The notes under the pieces were generated by a model. The model saw only the letters and a program-made list of their open reading frames with translations. It searched no databases and was not told the DNA's origin. Shown here piece after piece: positions 9,239-19,124 of a stretch of 44,465 nucleotides of DNA. How positions within the stretch are numbered: the stretch's first letter is position 1; every line of letters starts with the position of its first letter. The stretch lies in assembly GCA_903867305.1 (NCBI GenBank), contig CAIPQU010000049.1:1-44465 (forward strand). The letters run 5' to 3'. A program made the translations under genes and the position numbers. Origin of the DNA: an uncultured beta proteobacterium. Lineage in GTDB: Bacteria; Pseudomonadota; Gammaproteobacteria; Burkholderiales; Burkholderiaceae.

Positions 9239-10281
9239 CTAGATTCCTTTGATGGGGAAAGGTTTTTAAATATATCTAAAATTTTTCTAGCCGCTACTGA
9301 AGCAGCAATCACACCTGCCTCCACGTCTTTTTGGAGTTCGGGCAACACTTTAGATACCTGTTCATGTGCTTTAAAATCTTGAGCCAAACCTGACTCAATG
9401 CGATCCCATAACCAAGTTTTTGCTTGACGTATACGACGCTCTGCAAATGCTCCATTCGATTTTTGGATCGTTTCAAACTCAGTAATTTTGTGCCATAAGG
9501 AATCTATACCCTTATTTTCTAAAGCACTGAGAGACATCACCTGTGGTTGCCAAGTTTGTGGATTTAATCCTGCATGATCAGGGTGACCATGTTGGGTAAA
9601 GATTCTCAAGGACCCAACAATGTGCGCTTGGGCTCGCATTGCCGCATCTGGGTCAAGATCGACTTTATTAATGACCACCAAATCAGCAATTTCCATTACC
9701 CCTTTTTTAATTGCTTGTAAATCATCGCCAGCATTAGGTAATTGCAATAAAACAAAAATATCGGTCATACGTGAAACAGCAATTTCACTTTGTCCAACAC
9801 CCACTGTTTCCACCAAAACCACATCGTAACCAGCTGCTTCACACACGAGCATCGTCTCACGAGTTTTTTCAGCGACACCCCCCAGATTTCCTGACGATGG
9901 GGTAGGTCTGATAAAAGCCATCGGATTGACTGATAAGAACTCCATGCGAGTTTTATCACCCAAAATAGAGCCTCCGGAAATACTTGAAGATGGATCAATC
10001 GCGAGAACCGCTACTCGGAAACCTTTTTGAATTAAATATAAGCCCAGAGATTCAATCAAAGTAGATTTACCAACCCCTGGAACCCCAGAGATACCGACCC
10101 TTAAGGACTTTCCTGAAAAAGGCATCAACTGATTCAAGATCAGATCCGACTCCTGCCGGTGCTCCTTCTTTGTTGACTCTAGTAAAGTGATGATCTTGGC
10201 AAGAGCGCGTCGCGAAAGAGCTGTACCCTCTTCACGACCACTAAATAGGTCTTCAACCAAAGGGTGATGACTTGGCATCAT
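9235..10281 (-). CDS. meaB: Methylmalonyl-CoA mutase GTPase chaperone MeaB (ArgK family)
   Basis: G3E P-loop GTPase that protects and reloads the B12 cofactor of methylmalonyl-CoA mutase. 348 aa. Walker A is GVPGVGKST (about 66-74). The family segments [40 protein letters not shown] and [13 protein letters not shown], and the specificity loop VINKVDLD, are all present. The start directly follows the mutase stop (TAAATG) and the stop overlaps pccB, so it sits inside one compact operon. E. coli ArgK/YgfD is the same family. Confidence 0.95.
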   Translation of the reverse strand: MMPSHHPLVEDLFSGREEGTALSRRALAKIITLLESTKKEHRQESDLILNQLMPFSGKSLRVGISGVPGVGKSTLIESLGLYLIQKGFRVAVLAIDPSSSISGGSILGDKTRMEFLSVNPMAFIRPTPSSGNLGGVAEKTRETMLVCEAAGYDVVLVETVGVGQSEIAVSRMTDIFVLLQLPNAGDDLQAIKKGVMEIADLVVINKVDLDPDAAMRAQAHIVGSLRIFTQHGHPDHAGLNPQTWQPQVMSLSALENKGIDSLWHKITEFETIQKSNGAFAERRIRQAKTWLWDRIESGLAQDFKAHEQVSKVLPELQKDVEAGVIAASVAARKILDIFKNLSPSKESR

Positions 10282-12468
10282 TTATGGATGATTTTTCTCT
10301 ACAGCTTGGCGGATATGTTCTAAAACATCCTTCGCTGATGCTGGAATCGGAGTCCCTGGGCCATAAATCCCCTTAACACCAGACTCATAGAGAAATTCAT
10401 AATCCTGTTTCGGGATGACTCCTCCGACAAATACAACAATATCTTTACCACCTTGAAGTTGTAGTTCTTTAATAATGGCAGGCACTAAAGTGTTATGCCC
10501 AGCTGCCAAAGTAGAAATCCCCACTGCATGAACATCATTTTCAATAGCCTGACGTGCACATTCATCTGGGGTTTGAAATAAAGGCCCCATATCAACGTCA
10601 AATCCAAGATCAGCAAATGCCGTAGCAACCACTTTTGCACCACGATCATGTCCATCTTGTCCGAGTTTTGCAATCATCACTCGCGGTCTGCGACCATGGT
10701 CTTCGCCAAACTGAGCAATTTCTTGTTGAAGCTTTTCCCATCCTTGGGCTGAGTCATAAGCGGCTGAATACACTCCTGTTACCTTTTGAGTATCTGCACG
10801 ATGTCGGCCATAGACTTTTTCTAGAGCATCAGAAACCTCTCCGATGGTTGCTCTTTGCCGAATCGCAGCAATGGTTAATTGCAATAAATTACCTGTTTGA
10901 TGCTCCGCGGCATCCGTTATTGCATCTAATGCCTGTTGCACTTGATGCGCATCTCTAGATTGCTTGATTTGTTGTAAACGTGCAATTTGATTATCGCGAA
11001 CTTGAATATTATCAACAACGCGAACATCTACTTGACTATCCGTATCTAACTTATATTTATTGACTCCCACAATAACATCACGGCCTGAATCAATATTGGC
11101 TTGTTTTTGCGCAGCGGCAGCTTCAATTTTGAGTTTTGCCCAACCAGTTTGAACTGCTTTTGTCATGCCGCCCATTTTTTCAACCTCTTGAATAATCTCC
11201 CAAGCCTTATCTGCCATATCCTGAGTGAGCTTTTCCATCATGTATGAACCAGCCCAAGGATCGATAACGTTTGTGATGTGTGTTTCTTCCTGAATAATTA
11301 GTTGAGTATTTCTGGCAATTCTTGAAGAAAATTCGGTAGGCAGAGCAATCGCTTCATCAAACGAATTGGTATGGAGGGATTGAGTTCCACCAAATACTGC
11401 AGCCATTGCTTCAATACTCGTTCTAACGATGTTGTTGTAGGGGTCTTGTTCTGTCAAAGACCATCCTGAGGTTTGACAATGGGTGCGCAACATCAGGGAC
11501 TTTTGGTTTTTAGGTTGAAATTCTTTCATAATGCGCCACCATAAAATGCGCGCCGCTCTGAGCTTGGCTACTTCTAAATAAAAGTTCATGCCAATGGCAA
11601 AGAAAAACGATAACCGACCCGCAAACCCATCAACATCCATCCCTTTTGCGAGAGCTGTTTTAACGTACTCTTTGCCATCCGCAAGAGTAAATGCAAGTTC
11701 TAAAGATTGATTCGCCCCAGCCTCTTGCATGTGATATCCAGAAATTGAAATCGAATTGAACTTCGGCATATGCGTTGCGGTGTATTCAATAATATCGCCA
11801 ATAATGCGCATCGAGGGCTCTGGGGGGTAAATATAAGTATTACGAACCATGAATTCTTTTAAGATATCGTTCTGAATAGTTCCTGATAGCTGCTCTTGCC
11901 CAACACCACTCTCTTCGGCAGCCACAATATAACCAGCTAGAATCGGTAAGACAGAGCCATTCATGGTCATTGATACGGAAACTTTATCAAGCGGTATTTG
12001 GTCAAAAAGAATTTTCATATCCTCGACCGTATCTATCGCAACGCCGGCCTTGCCAACATCTCCAGTAACGCGTGGATGATCAGAGTCATATCCGCGGTGG
12101 GTTGGTAAATCAAATGCCACAGAAATACCCTGCCCACCTCCTGCTAAGGCTTTTCGATAAAATGCATTAGACTCCTCTGCGGTTGAAAAACCGGCGTATT
12201 GACGGATCGTCCATGGTCTTGCTGCGTACATCGTCGATTGAGGACCGCGTAAAAAGGGTTCAAATCCCGGCAAAGTGCCTATAAAAGGGGTATTTACCAA
12301 ATCTTCTTGGGTATATAAAGCTTTTAGATGGATATCATCTGGTGTATTCCAACCCAATTGATTCGGGTCATCATTTGGCGAGGATTTTTTCGCAGACTTG
12401 TTCCATTCATCAATTGTCGCTTTATGAAAATCTGGCCATGATTGATAGGGGTTTGAGGAATCAGACAT
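10282..12468 (-). CDS. scpA: Methylmalonyl-CoA mutase, single-chain (catalytic + B12 domains)
   Basis: Adenosylcobalamin-dependent isomerisation of (R)-methylmalonyl-CoA to succinyl-CoA. First gene of the operon. The large TIM-barrel acyl-CoA domain includes [25 protein letters not shown] and the substrate region up to [23 protein letters not shown]. The C-terminal B12 domain has DGHDRG, with the cobalt-ligating His about residue 627 counting from the longest start. A longer frame begins at 12528 (748 aa), but I prefer the ATG at 12468 (728 aa): it has a Shine-Dalgarno-like AAGAAAG five bases upstream, and the protein from there ([14 protein letters not shown]) begins like other mutases. The 20 extra residues look unlike a conserved N-terminus. 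Probably controlled by the divergent GntR regulator. Confidence 0.95.
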   Translation of the reverse strand: MSDSSNPYQSWPDFHKATIDEWNKSAKKSSPNDDPNQLGWNTPDDIHLKALYTQEDLVNTPFIGTLPGFEPFLRGPQSTMYAARPWTIRQYAGFSTAEESNAFYRKALAGGGQGISVAFDLPTHRGYDSDHPRVTGDVGKAGVAIDTVEDMKILFDQIPLDKVSVSMTMNGSVLPILAGYIVAAEESGVGQEQLSGTIQNDILKEFMVRNTYIYPPEPSMRIIGDIIEYTATHMPKFNSISISGYHMQEAGANQSLELAFTLADGKEYVKTALAKGMDVDGFAGRLSFFFAIGMNFYLEVAKLRAARILWWRIMKEFQPKNQKSLMLRTHCQTSGWSLTEQDPYNNIVRTSIEAMAAVFGGTQSLHTNSFDEAIALPTEFSSRIARNTQLIIQEETHITNVIDPWAGSYMMEKLTQDMADKAWEIIQEVEKMGGMTKAVQTGWAKLKIEAAAAQKQANIDSGRDVIVGVNKYKLDTDSQVDVRVVDNIQVRDNQIARLQQIKQSRDAHQVQQALDAITDAAEHQTGNLLQLTIAAIRQRATIGEVSDALEKVYGRHRADTQKVTGVYSAAYDSAQGWEKLQQEIAQFGEDHGRRPRVMIAKLGQDGHDRGAKVVATAFADLGFDVDMGPLFQTPDECARQAIENDVHAVGISTLAAGHNTLVPAIIKELQLQGGKDIVVFVGGVIPKQDYEFLYESGVKGIYGPGTPIPASAKDVLEHIRQAVEKNHP

Positions 12469-12528
12469 AAGATCTTTCTTCATTTTGAGTAATACATTGG
12501 ATGTATTCAAGAGAACTTTCATAAGCAT

Positions 12529-12683
12529 ACCATTGACAAGATAATAAATAAAGTATCAAATGAATTCATAATTATGAATTCAAAATAAATAATTAAGCTT
12601 TTTAAAGATATGAAATGAAGTATAGTACTTAAATTTTTTATATATAAATCAATAATTTATTTAATAAACCAAAAATAATTTAC
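12529..12683. promoter_or_regulatory. Divergent promoter region, mutase operon / GntR regulator
   Basis: 155 bp of very AT-rich sequence between the divergent frames. It must hold the promoters for both directions. Besides the 22-bp palindrome at 12561-12582 there is a weaker inverted repeat AAGTA-TAG-TACTT at 12615-12627. I could not assign -35/-10 elements with confidence. No cobalamin riboswitch is visible, although the operon product uses B12. Confidence 0.6.
12561..12582. promoter_or_regulatory. Perfect 22-bp palindrome, candidate GntR operator
   Basis: The half-site TGAATTCATAA is followed immediately by its exact reverse complement, giving 22 bp of perfect dyad symmetry. It sits in the gap between a GntR/FCD regulator and the operon it most plausibly controls. 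FCD-type GntR proteins bind short palindromes as dimers. The local sequence is AT-rich, but an uninterrupted 11-bp half-site is still unlikely to be chance. Confidence 0.6.
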
Positions 12684-13328
12684 ATGATAAATACCCAATT
12701 ATTAGCAACTAAACCTCTCTATGAAGAGGTGGCAGATATGATTCGAGAAAAAATTTTTCATCATGAATTACCTCCAGGTAGCTGGATTGATGAGAAATAT
12801 CTCACCCAACTATTTGGTATTAGTCGAACCCCTCTTCGAGAAGCGATTAAGGTATTAGCCTCTGAGGGTTTGATTACGATGAAAATTCGAAGAGGGGCTT
12901 ACGTCACTGAAGTTGATACGGAAGAAATTACTCAAATATTTGAAGTGATCGCACTTCTCGAGGGTCAAGGCGCAAAAACCGTTGCCATGAGTGCAAGTGA
13001 ACAGGAATTGGAGAATCTTGATTCCATCCACTTGAAACTTGAAAAAGCAGCGGCAGACCGTGATATAGATCGATTTTTTGAGCTTAATCAAGAGTTTCAT
13101 GACAAAATTCAGGAAATAGCCGGTAATCGATGGATGAGAAAAGTCATCAGTGATTTGAGGCAAGTATTGAAATTACAACGTCGAAATTCACTCACAAAAA
13201 TCGGCAGATTAGAACAATCTTTACAGGAGCATCGTCAAATACTTTCGGCGATTATAGCTAGAAAAGGTGATTTATCAGAGGAACTCATGATTAATCACCT
13301 TCAGCAGGGAAAAGTTGCTGCGGTTTAA
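12684..13328 (+). CDS. GntR-family transcriptional regulator, FadR/FCD type
   Basis: 214 aa DNA-binding regulator. N-terminal winged helix-turn-helix, with LTQLFGISRTPLREAIKVLASEGLI (about 41-65) as the recognition region and RRGAYVTEV as the wing. C-terminal all-helical FCD effector domain with the His of LNQEFHDKI and later His residues in QEHRQIL and MINHLQQG that normally bind a metal. It is divergent from the methylmalonyl-CoA mutase operon, so it is likely the local regulator of propionyl-CoA/methylmalonyl-CoA genes and may respond to an acid or CoA intermediate of that route. The start lacks an obvious Shine-Dalgarno sequence. It converges on the cytochrome gene with 2 bp between stops. 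Confidence 0.9.
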   Translation: MINTQLLATKPLYEEVADMIREKIFHHELPPGSWIDEKYLTQLFGISRTPLREAIKVLASEGLITMKIRRGAYVTEVDTEEITQIFEVIALLEGQGAKTVAMSASEQELENLDSIHLKLEKAAADRDIDRFFELNQEFHDKIQEIAGNRWMRKVISDLRQVLKLQRRNSLTKIGRLEQSLQEHRQILSAIIARKGDLSEELMINHLQQGKVAAV

Positions 13329-13330
13329 GC

Positions 13331-13678
13331 TTATTTTTGAACCACAAAATCACCAGGTAAAGAGGCTATATAAGCGGCTAAATCCTTTAACTGAGCTAGA
13401 GTAAATTGTTTCACTTGCCCACCCATAATGGCATTTCCCCTGCCTACTTGAGGATTATTATCGACCTTGTAAGACTTAAGGGCATAGTAAAGATAATCCT
13501 CATGCTGTCCAGCAATCTTTGGATAGTTTGGCGCAATGGGATGTTTTAAATCAGGGCCATGGCAAGAAGCACAGACATATTTTTCGGCTAAAGCTTTACC
13601 AGCTTGAACATCACCTGCAAAGGTGTAATTAGAGACAGCACAAATCACTAAGCATGTCATTAAGGGAATGATTTTCAT
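13331..13678 (-). CDS. Small class I cytochrome c (periplasmic)
   Basis: 115 aa with an N-terminal signal peptide (MKIIPLMTCLVICAVSNYTFA, cleavage near 21). One heme site CASCH (about 36-40) follows GKALAEKYV, and the probable axial Met is in AIMGGQ (about 85). The HPIAPNYPKIAGQHEDYLYYALKSYK segment is typical of cytochrome c553/c4-type electron carriers. It lies 22 bp after a second cytochrome c gene on the same strand, suggesting a pair or a split diheme c4-like carrier. No oxidase or dehydrogenase partner is adjacent. Confidence 0.9.
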   Translation of the reverse strand: MKIIPLMTCLVICAVSNYTFAGDVQAGKALAEKYVCASCHGPDLKHPIAPNYPKIAGQHEDYLYYALKSYKVDNNPQVGRGNAIMGGQVKQFTLAQLKDLAAYIASLPGDFVVQK

Positions 13679-13700
13679 GATAAACCTTTCAAATACAAAA

Positions 13701-14087
13701 TTATTTCAACTTATTCGGAGTAGTAGATGCAGTTTGAAGAGCATAGTACTCAGCAATATCAGCCATGTCTTGGTCAGATAAAGATCCAGAAACACTGCGC
13801 ATTGTTGGATGCTTACGCTCACCTTTTTTATAAGCTTGCAATGCAGAAACAATGTATCCAGAAGACTGTCCACCAATCATAGGAACAGTATAAATTTCAG
13901 GAACAGAGGAACGATAGCCTGGAATGGCATGACACCCGACACACAGTCGAACCTTGCTAGCGCCTTTTTCTGGATTACCCTGAATTTCTGCTGCTTGGGT
14001 GCTAAAAGTGATGGTTGATAAGATTAAAGATAACGAGAATATTATTTTATTAGATGCTGTAGCTTGGCTTTTCTTCATATTGGTCAA
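13701..14087 (-). CDS. Small class I cytochrome c (periplasmic)
   Basis: 128 aa, first gene of a two-cytochrome operon. A hydrophobic signal segment (IIFSLSLILSTITFSTQAA) precedes the mature part. The heme site is CVGCH (about 49-53), and the probable Met ligand is in HPTMRSVSGSLSDQDMADIAEYY (about 96). The GGQSSGYIVSALQAYKKGER segment parallels IAGQHEDYLYYALKSYK in its partner, so the two are homologous. Start could be residue 1 or the Met at residue 4 (14078). It is divergent from the MoxR-type ATPase gene with a 112-bp gap. Confidence 0.9.
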   Translation of the reverse strand: MTNMKKSQATASNKIIFSLSLILSTITFSTQAAEIQGNPEKGASKVRLCVGCHAIPGYRSSVPEIYTVPMIGGQSSGYIVSALQAYKKGERKHPTMRSVSGSLSDQDMADIAEYYALQTASTTPNKLK

Positions 14088-14199
14088 TTTAATTGATAAA
14101 ACTTTGTAAGATAATAGTATAGAGGATAACGAAGAAATTCTTTTCCATTTTGTTAAATATCAGTGCAAAATCAAACTTCAAATCAACAGGAAATTACGA

Positions 14200-15057
14200 A
14201 TGACCGATCCAAAGACAAGTTTTCAAGGCTCCGAACAATATGTCGCAACGGATGACCTAAAAATGGCAGTGAATGCAGCAATTACGTTGCAACGCCCCCT
14301 TCTCATTAAAGGCGAACCCGGAACCGGTAAGACGATGTTGGCTGAAGAAGTTGCTGCTGCACTCAATATGCCCTTACTTCAATGGCACATCAAATCTACA
14401 ACGAAAGCTCAACAAGGCCTCTATGAATATGACGCAGTTAGCCGTTTACGAGATTCACAATTAGGCGACAATAAAGTCCAAGATATTCAAAATTATATTG
14501 TGCAGGGTGTTCTGTGGCAATCTTTTGATGCTGATCAGCCTACAGTATTACTGATTGATGAGATCGATAAAGCGGATATCGAATTCCCGAATGATTTACT
14601 CAGAGAATTAGACCGAATGGAGTTCTTTGTTTATGAAACAAGGAAAACGATTCGAGCAAAACATCGCCCTGTAGTGATCATTACCTCCAATAATGAAAAA
14701 GAATTACCAGATGCATTTTTAAGACGTTGTTTCTTTCATTATATTTCCTTTCCAGATCCCGTAACAATGCAAAAAATCGTGGATGTTCATCACCCTAATA
14801 TTAAAAAAGACCTATTGGCTGCCGCCCTTCAGTCCTTTTATGAAATTCGTAATCTCTCAGGTCTTAAAAAGAAGCCCTCTACTTCTGAGCTGATTGATTG
14901 GCTTAAACTATTAATGGCAGAAGACATTACCGCAGAACAATTAAAATCCGCTGATGGTAAAACTAATACTCCTCCATTACATGGAGCTTTACTAAAAAAT
15001 GAACAAGATGTTCATTTATTCGAGCGACTCGTGTTTATGAATCGACAAAATCGATAA
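14200..15057 (+). CDS. MoxR-family AAA+ ATPase (CoxD-like)
   Basis: 285 aa AAA+ protein. Walker A GEPGTGKT (about 38-45), Walker B VLLIDEID (about 116-123), sensor region VVIITSNNEKELPDAFLRRCFFHYI. MoxR ATPases act with VWA-domain partners as chaperones that insert metals or mature enzyme complexes. The next gene, 7 bp downstream, encodes exactly such a partner. The pair is CoxD/CoxE-like in size and order; CoxD and CoxE mature the Mo/Cu CO dehydrogenase in Oligotropha. It lies 20 kb from the molybdenum hydroxylase genes of this window, so a link between them is only a possibility. Confidence 0.9.
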   Translation: MTDPKTSFQGSEQYVATDDLKMAVNAAITLQRPLLIKGEPGTGKTMLAEEVAAALNMPLLQWHIKSTTKAQQGLYEYDAVSRLRDSQLGDNKVQDIQNYIVQGVLWQSFDADQPTVLLIDEIDKADIEFPNDLLRELDRMEFFVYETRKTIRAKHRPVVIITSNNEKELPDAFLRRCFFHYISFPDPVTMQKIVDVHHPNIKKDLLAAALQSFYEIRNLSGLKKKPSTSELIDWLKLLMAEDITAEQLKSADGKTNTPPLHGALLKNEQDVHLFERLVFMNRQNR

Positions 15058-15064
15058 GATTTTC

Positions 15065-16240
15065 ATGTTAATTGATTTCTTTTTCGCTCTCCGAAAATCG
15101 AAGATTCCAGTTTCGATTAAGGAGTTTTTGACACTTCTTGAAGCTTTAAAAAAGAACGTCATTTCCCCTTCGATTGATCAGTTCTACTATTTATCTCGTA
15201 TAACGCTCGTCAAAGATGAAAAGTTTTTTGATCGTTTTGATAAGACCTTTGGCGCTTATTTCAATGGTATCGAAAATCTGATTGATCTTTACCCTGAGAT
15301 CCCTTTGGAATGGTTAGAGGAAAAACTAAAAAGGGAACTGAGTGCAGAAGAAAAATTGGCACTCGAAAAATTTGGCAGCATTGATGAGCTAATGAAGCGT
15401 TTTAAAGAGTTACTTGATGAGCAAAAAGAACGTCATGAAGGTGGAAAAAAATGGGTTGGTACGGGGGGTGCTTCAGCCTTTGGTAACAACGGCTATCACC
15501 CTGAGGGAATAAGGGTTGGCGGTAAATCTGCAGGTAATAGAACAGCCATTAAGGTCTGGGATGAAAGGAATTTCAGTGATTACGATGACTCTTTAGAACT
15601 AGGCACTAGAAATATAAAAGTCGCACTGCGTCGCTTGCGTCGCTTTGCACGCCAAGGATTAGAAAACGAATTTGATTTAGACAACACAATTACGGCAACT
15701 GCTGTCAATGCTGGATTCTTGGATATCAAAATGCGTCCAGAACGCCATAATCAAGTAAAAGTTTTATTACTGATGGATGTTGGTGGGTCTATGGATGATC
15801 ATATCCAGCGTGTTGAAGAGCTTTTTTCTGCGGCTAAAAATGAATTCAAACACTTAGAACACTTTTATTTTCATAACTGCCTTTACGATTATGTTTGGAA
15901 AAATAATCGTCGAAGAACTATGGAAAAAATGTCAACGATTGATCTGATTCGTAAATACGGGGCTGACTATAAACTTATTTTTGTTGGTGATGCAACGATG
16001 AGCCCTTATGAAATTTTAGCGGTGGGTGGGTCAGTAGAGTATTCTAATTCCGAGGCTGGTGCAGTTTGGGTTAATCGTATGCTCGACCATTTTTCACATC
16101 ATGCTTGGCTCAATCCTGAACCAGAACAAGTTTGGCAATACCGTCAATCTGTATCGATCATTAAGGATTTAATGAGAGGTAAAATGTATCCTGTAACTAT
16201 CAGTGGCTTAGAAAAAGCCATGCGAGAACTCTCTAAATAA
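15065..16240 (+). CDS. VWA-domain protein, CoxE-like
   Basis: 391 aa, partner of the MoxR ATPase just upstream. The C-terminal half is a von Willebrand A domain with the metal site LLLMDVGGSMDDH (about 235-246). The motif is D-x-G-x-S rather than the textbook D-x-S-x-S, which I recall as usual for this CoxE-like family. Before it is a charged basic region (VALRRLRRFARQGLENEFDLDNTI), and the N-terminal half is helical. No signal peptide or membrane segment, so cytoplasmic. Together with MoxR it likely remodels or matures a client protein that is not evident locally. Confidence 0.88.
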   Translation: MLIDFFFALRKSKIPVSIKEFLTLLEALKKNVISPSIDQFYYLSRITLVKDEKFFDRFDKTFGAYFNGIENLIDLYPEIPLEWLEEKLKRELSAEEKLALEKFGSIDELMKRFKELLDEQKERHEGGKKWVGTGGASAFGNNGYHPEGIRVGGKSAGNRTAIKVWDERNFSDYDDSLELGTRNIKVALRRLRRFARQGLENEFDLDNTITATAVNAGFLDIKMRPERHNQVKVLLLMDVGGSMDDHIQRVEELFSAAKNEFKHLEHFYFHNCLYDYVWKNNRRRTMEKMSTIDLIRKYGADYKLIFVGDATMSPYEILAVGGSVEYSNSEAGAVWVNRMLDHFSHHAWLNPEPEQVWQYRQSVSIIKDLMRGKMYPVTISGLEKAMRELSK

Positions 16241-16293
16241 TTTACCTTTCATCAAAATCTTGTAACAAACTTCCAATCCAAAAGGCATCGATC

Positions 16294-16770
16294 ATGAACT
16301 CTTCATCTGCAATTGATTTACGTTTACAAGAACTAGGTATTCAACTGCCATCAGCCGGCTCTCCAGCAGCAGCGTATGTAATGGCAAACCAAGTTGATCA
16401 TCTCGTTTACCTATCAGGCCACATCGCCAAAAAAAATGGCGGGGTCTGGACTGGTAAATTAGGTCAGAACATGACTACTGAAGAAGGCAAAGTCGCCGCT
16501 AGAGCTGTCGCCATTGATTTATTAGCAAGTCTACATCACCATCTTGGAAATTTAGATCGTGTGAAAAGAATCATTAAAGTGACTAGTCTGGTGAACTCTA
16601 CTACTGACTATATCGAACATCACTTAGTTACCAATGGTTGCTCAGAACTTTTGGTTGAGGTCTTTGATGCCAATGGTAAACATGCACGAAGCGCTTTTGG
16701 AGTAGCTCAACTTCCACTAGGAGCTTGCGTGGAAATTGAGATGATCGCTGAAATTAAACCCCAAAACTAA
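16294..16770 (+). CDS. RidA/YjgF-family protein (long type)
   Basis: 158 aa RidA-fold protein. Members hydrolyse reactive enamines/imines or have related roles. Visible family parts are YLSGHIAKKNGGVWTGKLG, the central helix and VNSTTDYIEHHLVTNGCSELLVEVFDANGKHARSAFGVAQLPLGACVEIEMIAEI, with the Arg of HARSAFG at the position of the conserved catalytic arginine. It belongs to the longer subgroup, distinct from the 116-aa RidA at 39.4-39.8 kb. It converges on parC, 9 bp apart. Confidence 0.88.
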   Translation: MNSSSAIDLRLQELGIQLPSAGSPAAAYVMANQVDHLVYLSGHIAKKNGGVWTGKLGQNMTTEEGKVAARAVAIDLLASLHHHLGNLDRVKRIIKVTSLVNSTTDYIEHHLVTNGCSELLVEVFDANGKHARSAFGVAQLPLGACVEIEMIAEIKPQN

Positions 16771-16779
16771 AACATCTAG

Positions 16780-19104
16780 TTACACTTGCTTTAAGCTAGC
16801 CTCTTTGAGTTTAGGATCGATCGCATGACCTTTCCTTGCTCTTTGCGCCTGAAAACTCATGAGTGTTTTATAGGTAATATGCACGGAAGTCGGTTTGCTG
16901 GCTCGACCGATACCATCCATCAGAAGACCTGAACCTCCAAAACAGATTGCACTTTGTAAGCGCTCTTTTGGCTCCAAATCCATCAAAATAACCCCTTTAC
17001 CACCGGCAGCTAATCGTTTTAAATCAGAAAGCTCAAAAGTAAGTAGGCGTCCATTCGCTGATAAACAAGCGACCATGTTCATACCCTCTCGGATAACTTG
17101 CATGGGCAATACAGTATCACCACCTTCAAATTTTTCATTCATTCCAACAAATGACTTACCAGCTTTATTTCTGGTAACCATATCGCTAACATTTGCTAAA
17201 AAACCATTACCAGAAGCCATTGCAATCAATAGTAAATCATCGCCATTTCCAGCATAAAAGGAAATAATTTGAGTACCAGGAACTAAATTAATTAGGGAAG
17301 TAAATGGTGATCCATCTCCTCTTGCACCTGGTAAATCGGCGACTACAACGGTGTAAGCGCGTCCATTACTGCCAATGCCAATCATCAAATCGACAGTTCG
17401 ACACTCATAGATAGCAAATAAGGCATCGCCAGATTTAAAGGCAAATTGTGCTGGATCATGACCATGACCCTGACGCGAACGAACCCATCCTTTTTGGGAA
17501 ACCACTACAGTGATCGGTTCATCAATCACCTTAGTTTGGACGATACTTCGCTTTTCTTCTTGAATGATGGTTCTACGATCATCTCCAAAGGTTTTAGCAT
17601 CAGTTTCAATTTCTTTAACAATCTTTTTACGCATTAAGCTATCACTCGATAAAAGATTTTCTAATTCTGTTTTTTCATGTTGAAGCTCACTTAACTCTTG
17701 TTCAATTTTGATAGCTTCTAAACGCGCCAATTGTCGGAGTCGAATTTCTAGAATATCTTCTGCTTGTCGATCAGATAGTTTGAAAGCTTCCATCAAGTCT
17801 GCTTTAGGCTCATCACTATTACGAATAATCTGAATGACTTTATCAATATTGAGCAGCACTAATTGACGACCTTCCAAAATATGGACCCGGTCGTTAACTT
17901 TCATTAATCGATGTTGAGTTCTTCTGGTAACCGTCTGTATCCTAAAACCTACCCACTCTTGGATGATCGATAAAACACCCTTTTGTTTAGGGCGACCATC
18001 GGTTCCTATCATCACCAAATTGATCGATGCATTGGATTCCAAGGAAGTATGGGCTAAAAGAAAGTTTGCAAACTCTGCTTCATCAATATTTTTTGTCTTC
18101 GGTTCAAACACCAATCGAACCGCAGCATCTTTACTGGACTCATCACGAACACCATCAAGTAATGCTAAGATCGATTGTTTTAAAGTATTTTGCTCAGTAG
18201 TAAGTGTTTTTTTGCCAATCTTCACTTTCGGATTGGTTAACTCTTCAATTTCTTGCAACACTTTTTGAGTTGAGGTATTTGGGGGTAATTCATTAATTAC
18301 CAGCTTCCACTGACCACGCGCCATCTCTTCAATGGACCAACGCGCTCTGACTTTTAAACTCCCACGCCCCACCTTATAGATCTCGGCAATTTCTACAGGG
18401 GAGGAGATAATTTGTCCACCACCTGGAAAATCTGGCCCTGGAATAATTCCAAGAACCTCATCCTCAGAGATCTTTGGATTTTTTAGGACAGCAATACTCG
18501 CTGCTGCAACTTCACGTAAATTGTGGGAAGGTATCTCAGTGGCCATACCAACCGCAATACCGGATGCACCATTGAGCAAAACAAAAGGTAATCTGGCCGG
18601 AAGCAAGGCTGGCTCGTCAAATGAACCATCGTAGTTCGGAATGAAATCGACTGTTCCTTGATTGATTTCATCAAGCAACAAGCTAGAAATCTTGGTCAGA
18701 CGCGCTTCGGTATATCGCATAGCTGCAGCACCATCACCATCTCGGGAACCAAAATTACCTTGACCATCAATTAAGGGATAACGCAAGCTAAAATTTTGCG
18801 CTAATCGAACGAGTGCGTCATAAGCTGATTGATCACCATGAGGATGAAATTTACCTAAAACATCACCAACAACTCTGGCACTTTTGACTGGCTTTGAATC
18901 AAAACGCAAACCCATTTCACTCATCGAAAATAAAATACGACGTTGCACAGGTTTTTGTCCGTCTGCAAGCTCTGGTAAAGCACGACCTTTGACCACACTA
19001 ATAGCGTAATCTAAATAAGCACGCTCAGCATAGTTCGCTAGCGTCAAAGAATCTTGAGGCTCAGGAGGTAAATTCGAAAATAAATCTGGTTCTTTATTGG
19101 ACAT
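16780..19104 (-). CDS. parC: DNA topoisomerase IV subunit A
   Basis: Breakage-reunion subunit that decatenates daughter chromosomes with ParE. 774 aa. The active-site Tyr is in [14 protein letters not shown] (about 131), preceded by the DNA-gate motif [36 protein letters not shown]. The position aligned with E. coli ParC Ser80 is Gln, a reading I regard as normal for Burkholderiales. The C-terminal part has beta-pinwheel-like repeats but is shorter than in GyrA and lacks a GyrA box, supporting ParC. It lies 20 bp downstream of parE in one operon. Confidence 0.95.
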   Translation of the reverse strand: MSNKEPDLFSNLPPEPQDSLTLANYAERAYLDYAISVVKGRALPELADGQKPVQRRILFSMSEMGLRFDSKPVKSARVVGDVLGKFHPHGDQSAYDALVRLAQNFSLRYPLIDGQGNFGSRDGDGAAAMRYTEARLTKISSLLLDEINQGTVDFIPNYDGSFDEPALLPARLPFVLLNGASGIAVGMATEIPSHNLREVAAASIAVLKNPKISEDEVLGIIPGPDFPGGGQIISSPVEIAEIYKVGRGSLKVRARWSIEEMARGQWKLVINELPPNTSTQKVLQEIEELTNPKVKIGKKTLTTEQNTLKQSILALLDGVRDESSKDAAVRLVFEPKTKNIDEAEFANFLLAHTSLESNASINLVMIGTDGRPKQKGVLSIIQEWVGFRIQTVTRRTQHRLMKVNDRVHILEGRQLVLLNIDKVIQIIRNSDEPKADLMEAFKLSDRQAEDILEIRLRQLARLEAIKIEQELSELQHEKTELENLLSSDSLMRKKIVKEIETDAKTFGDDRRTIIQEEKRSIVQTKVIDEPITVVVSQKGWVRSRQGHGHDPAQFAFKSGDALFAIYECRTVDLMIGIGSNGRAYTVVVADLPGARGDGSPFTSLINLVPGTQIISFYAGNGDDLLLIAMASGNGFLANVSDMVTRNKAGKSFVGMNEKFEGGDTVLPMQVIREGMNMVACLSANGRLLTFELSDLKRLAAGGKGVILMDLEPKERLQSAICFGGSGLLMDGIGRASKPTSVHITYKTLMSFQAQRARKGHAIDPKLKEASLKQV

Positions 19105-19124
19105 AATTACTTTGTTCTAAATCA

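Noticed and set aside
10635..10958. 107-codon plus-strand frame inside the mutase gene
   Set aside because: Antisense shadow of a strongly conserved coding region; no ribosome-binding site and no recognisable protein.
12529..12683. Cobalamin riboswitch before the B12-dependent mutase
   Set aside because: The gap is short, nearly all A/T, and shows no B12-box-like or paired GC-rich elements.
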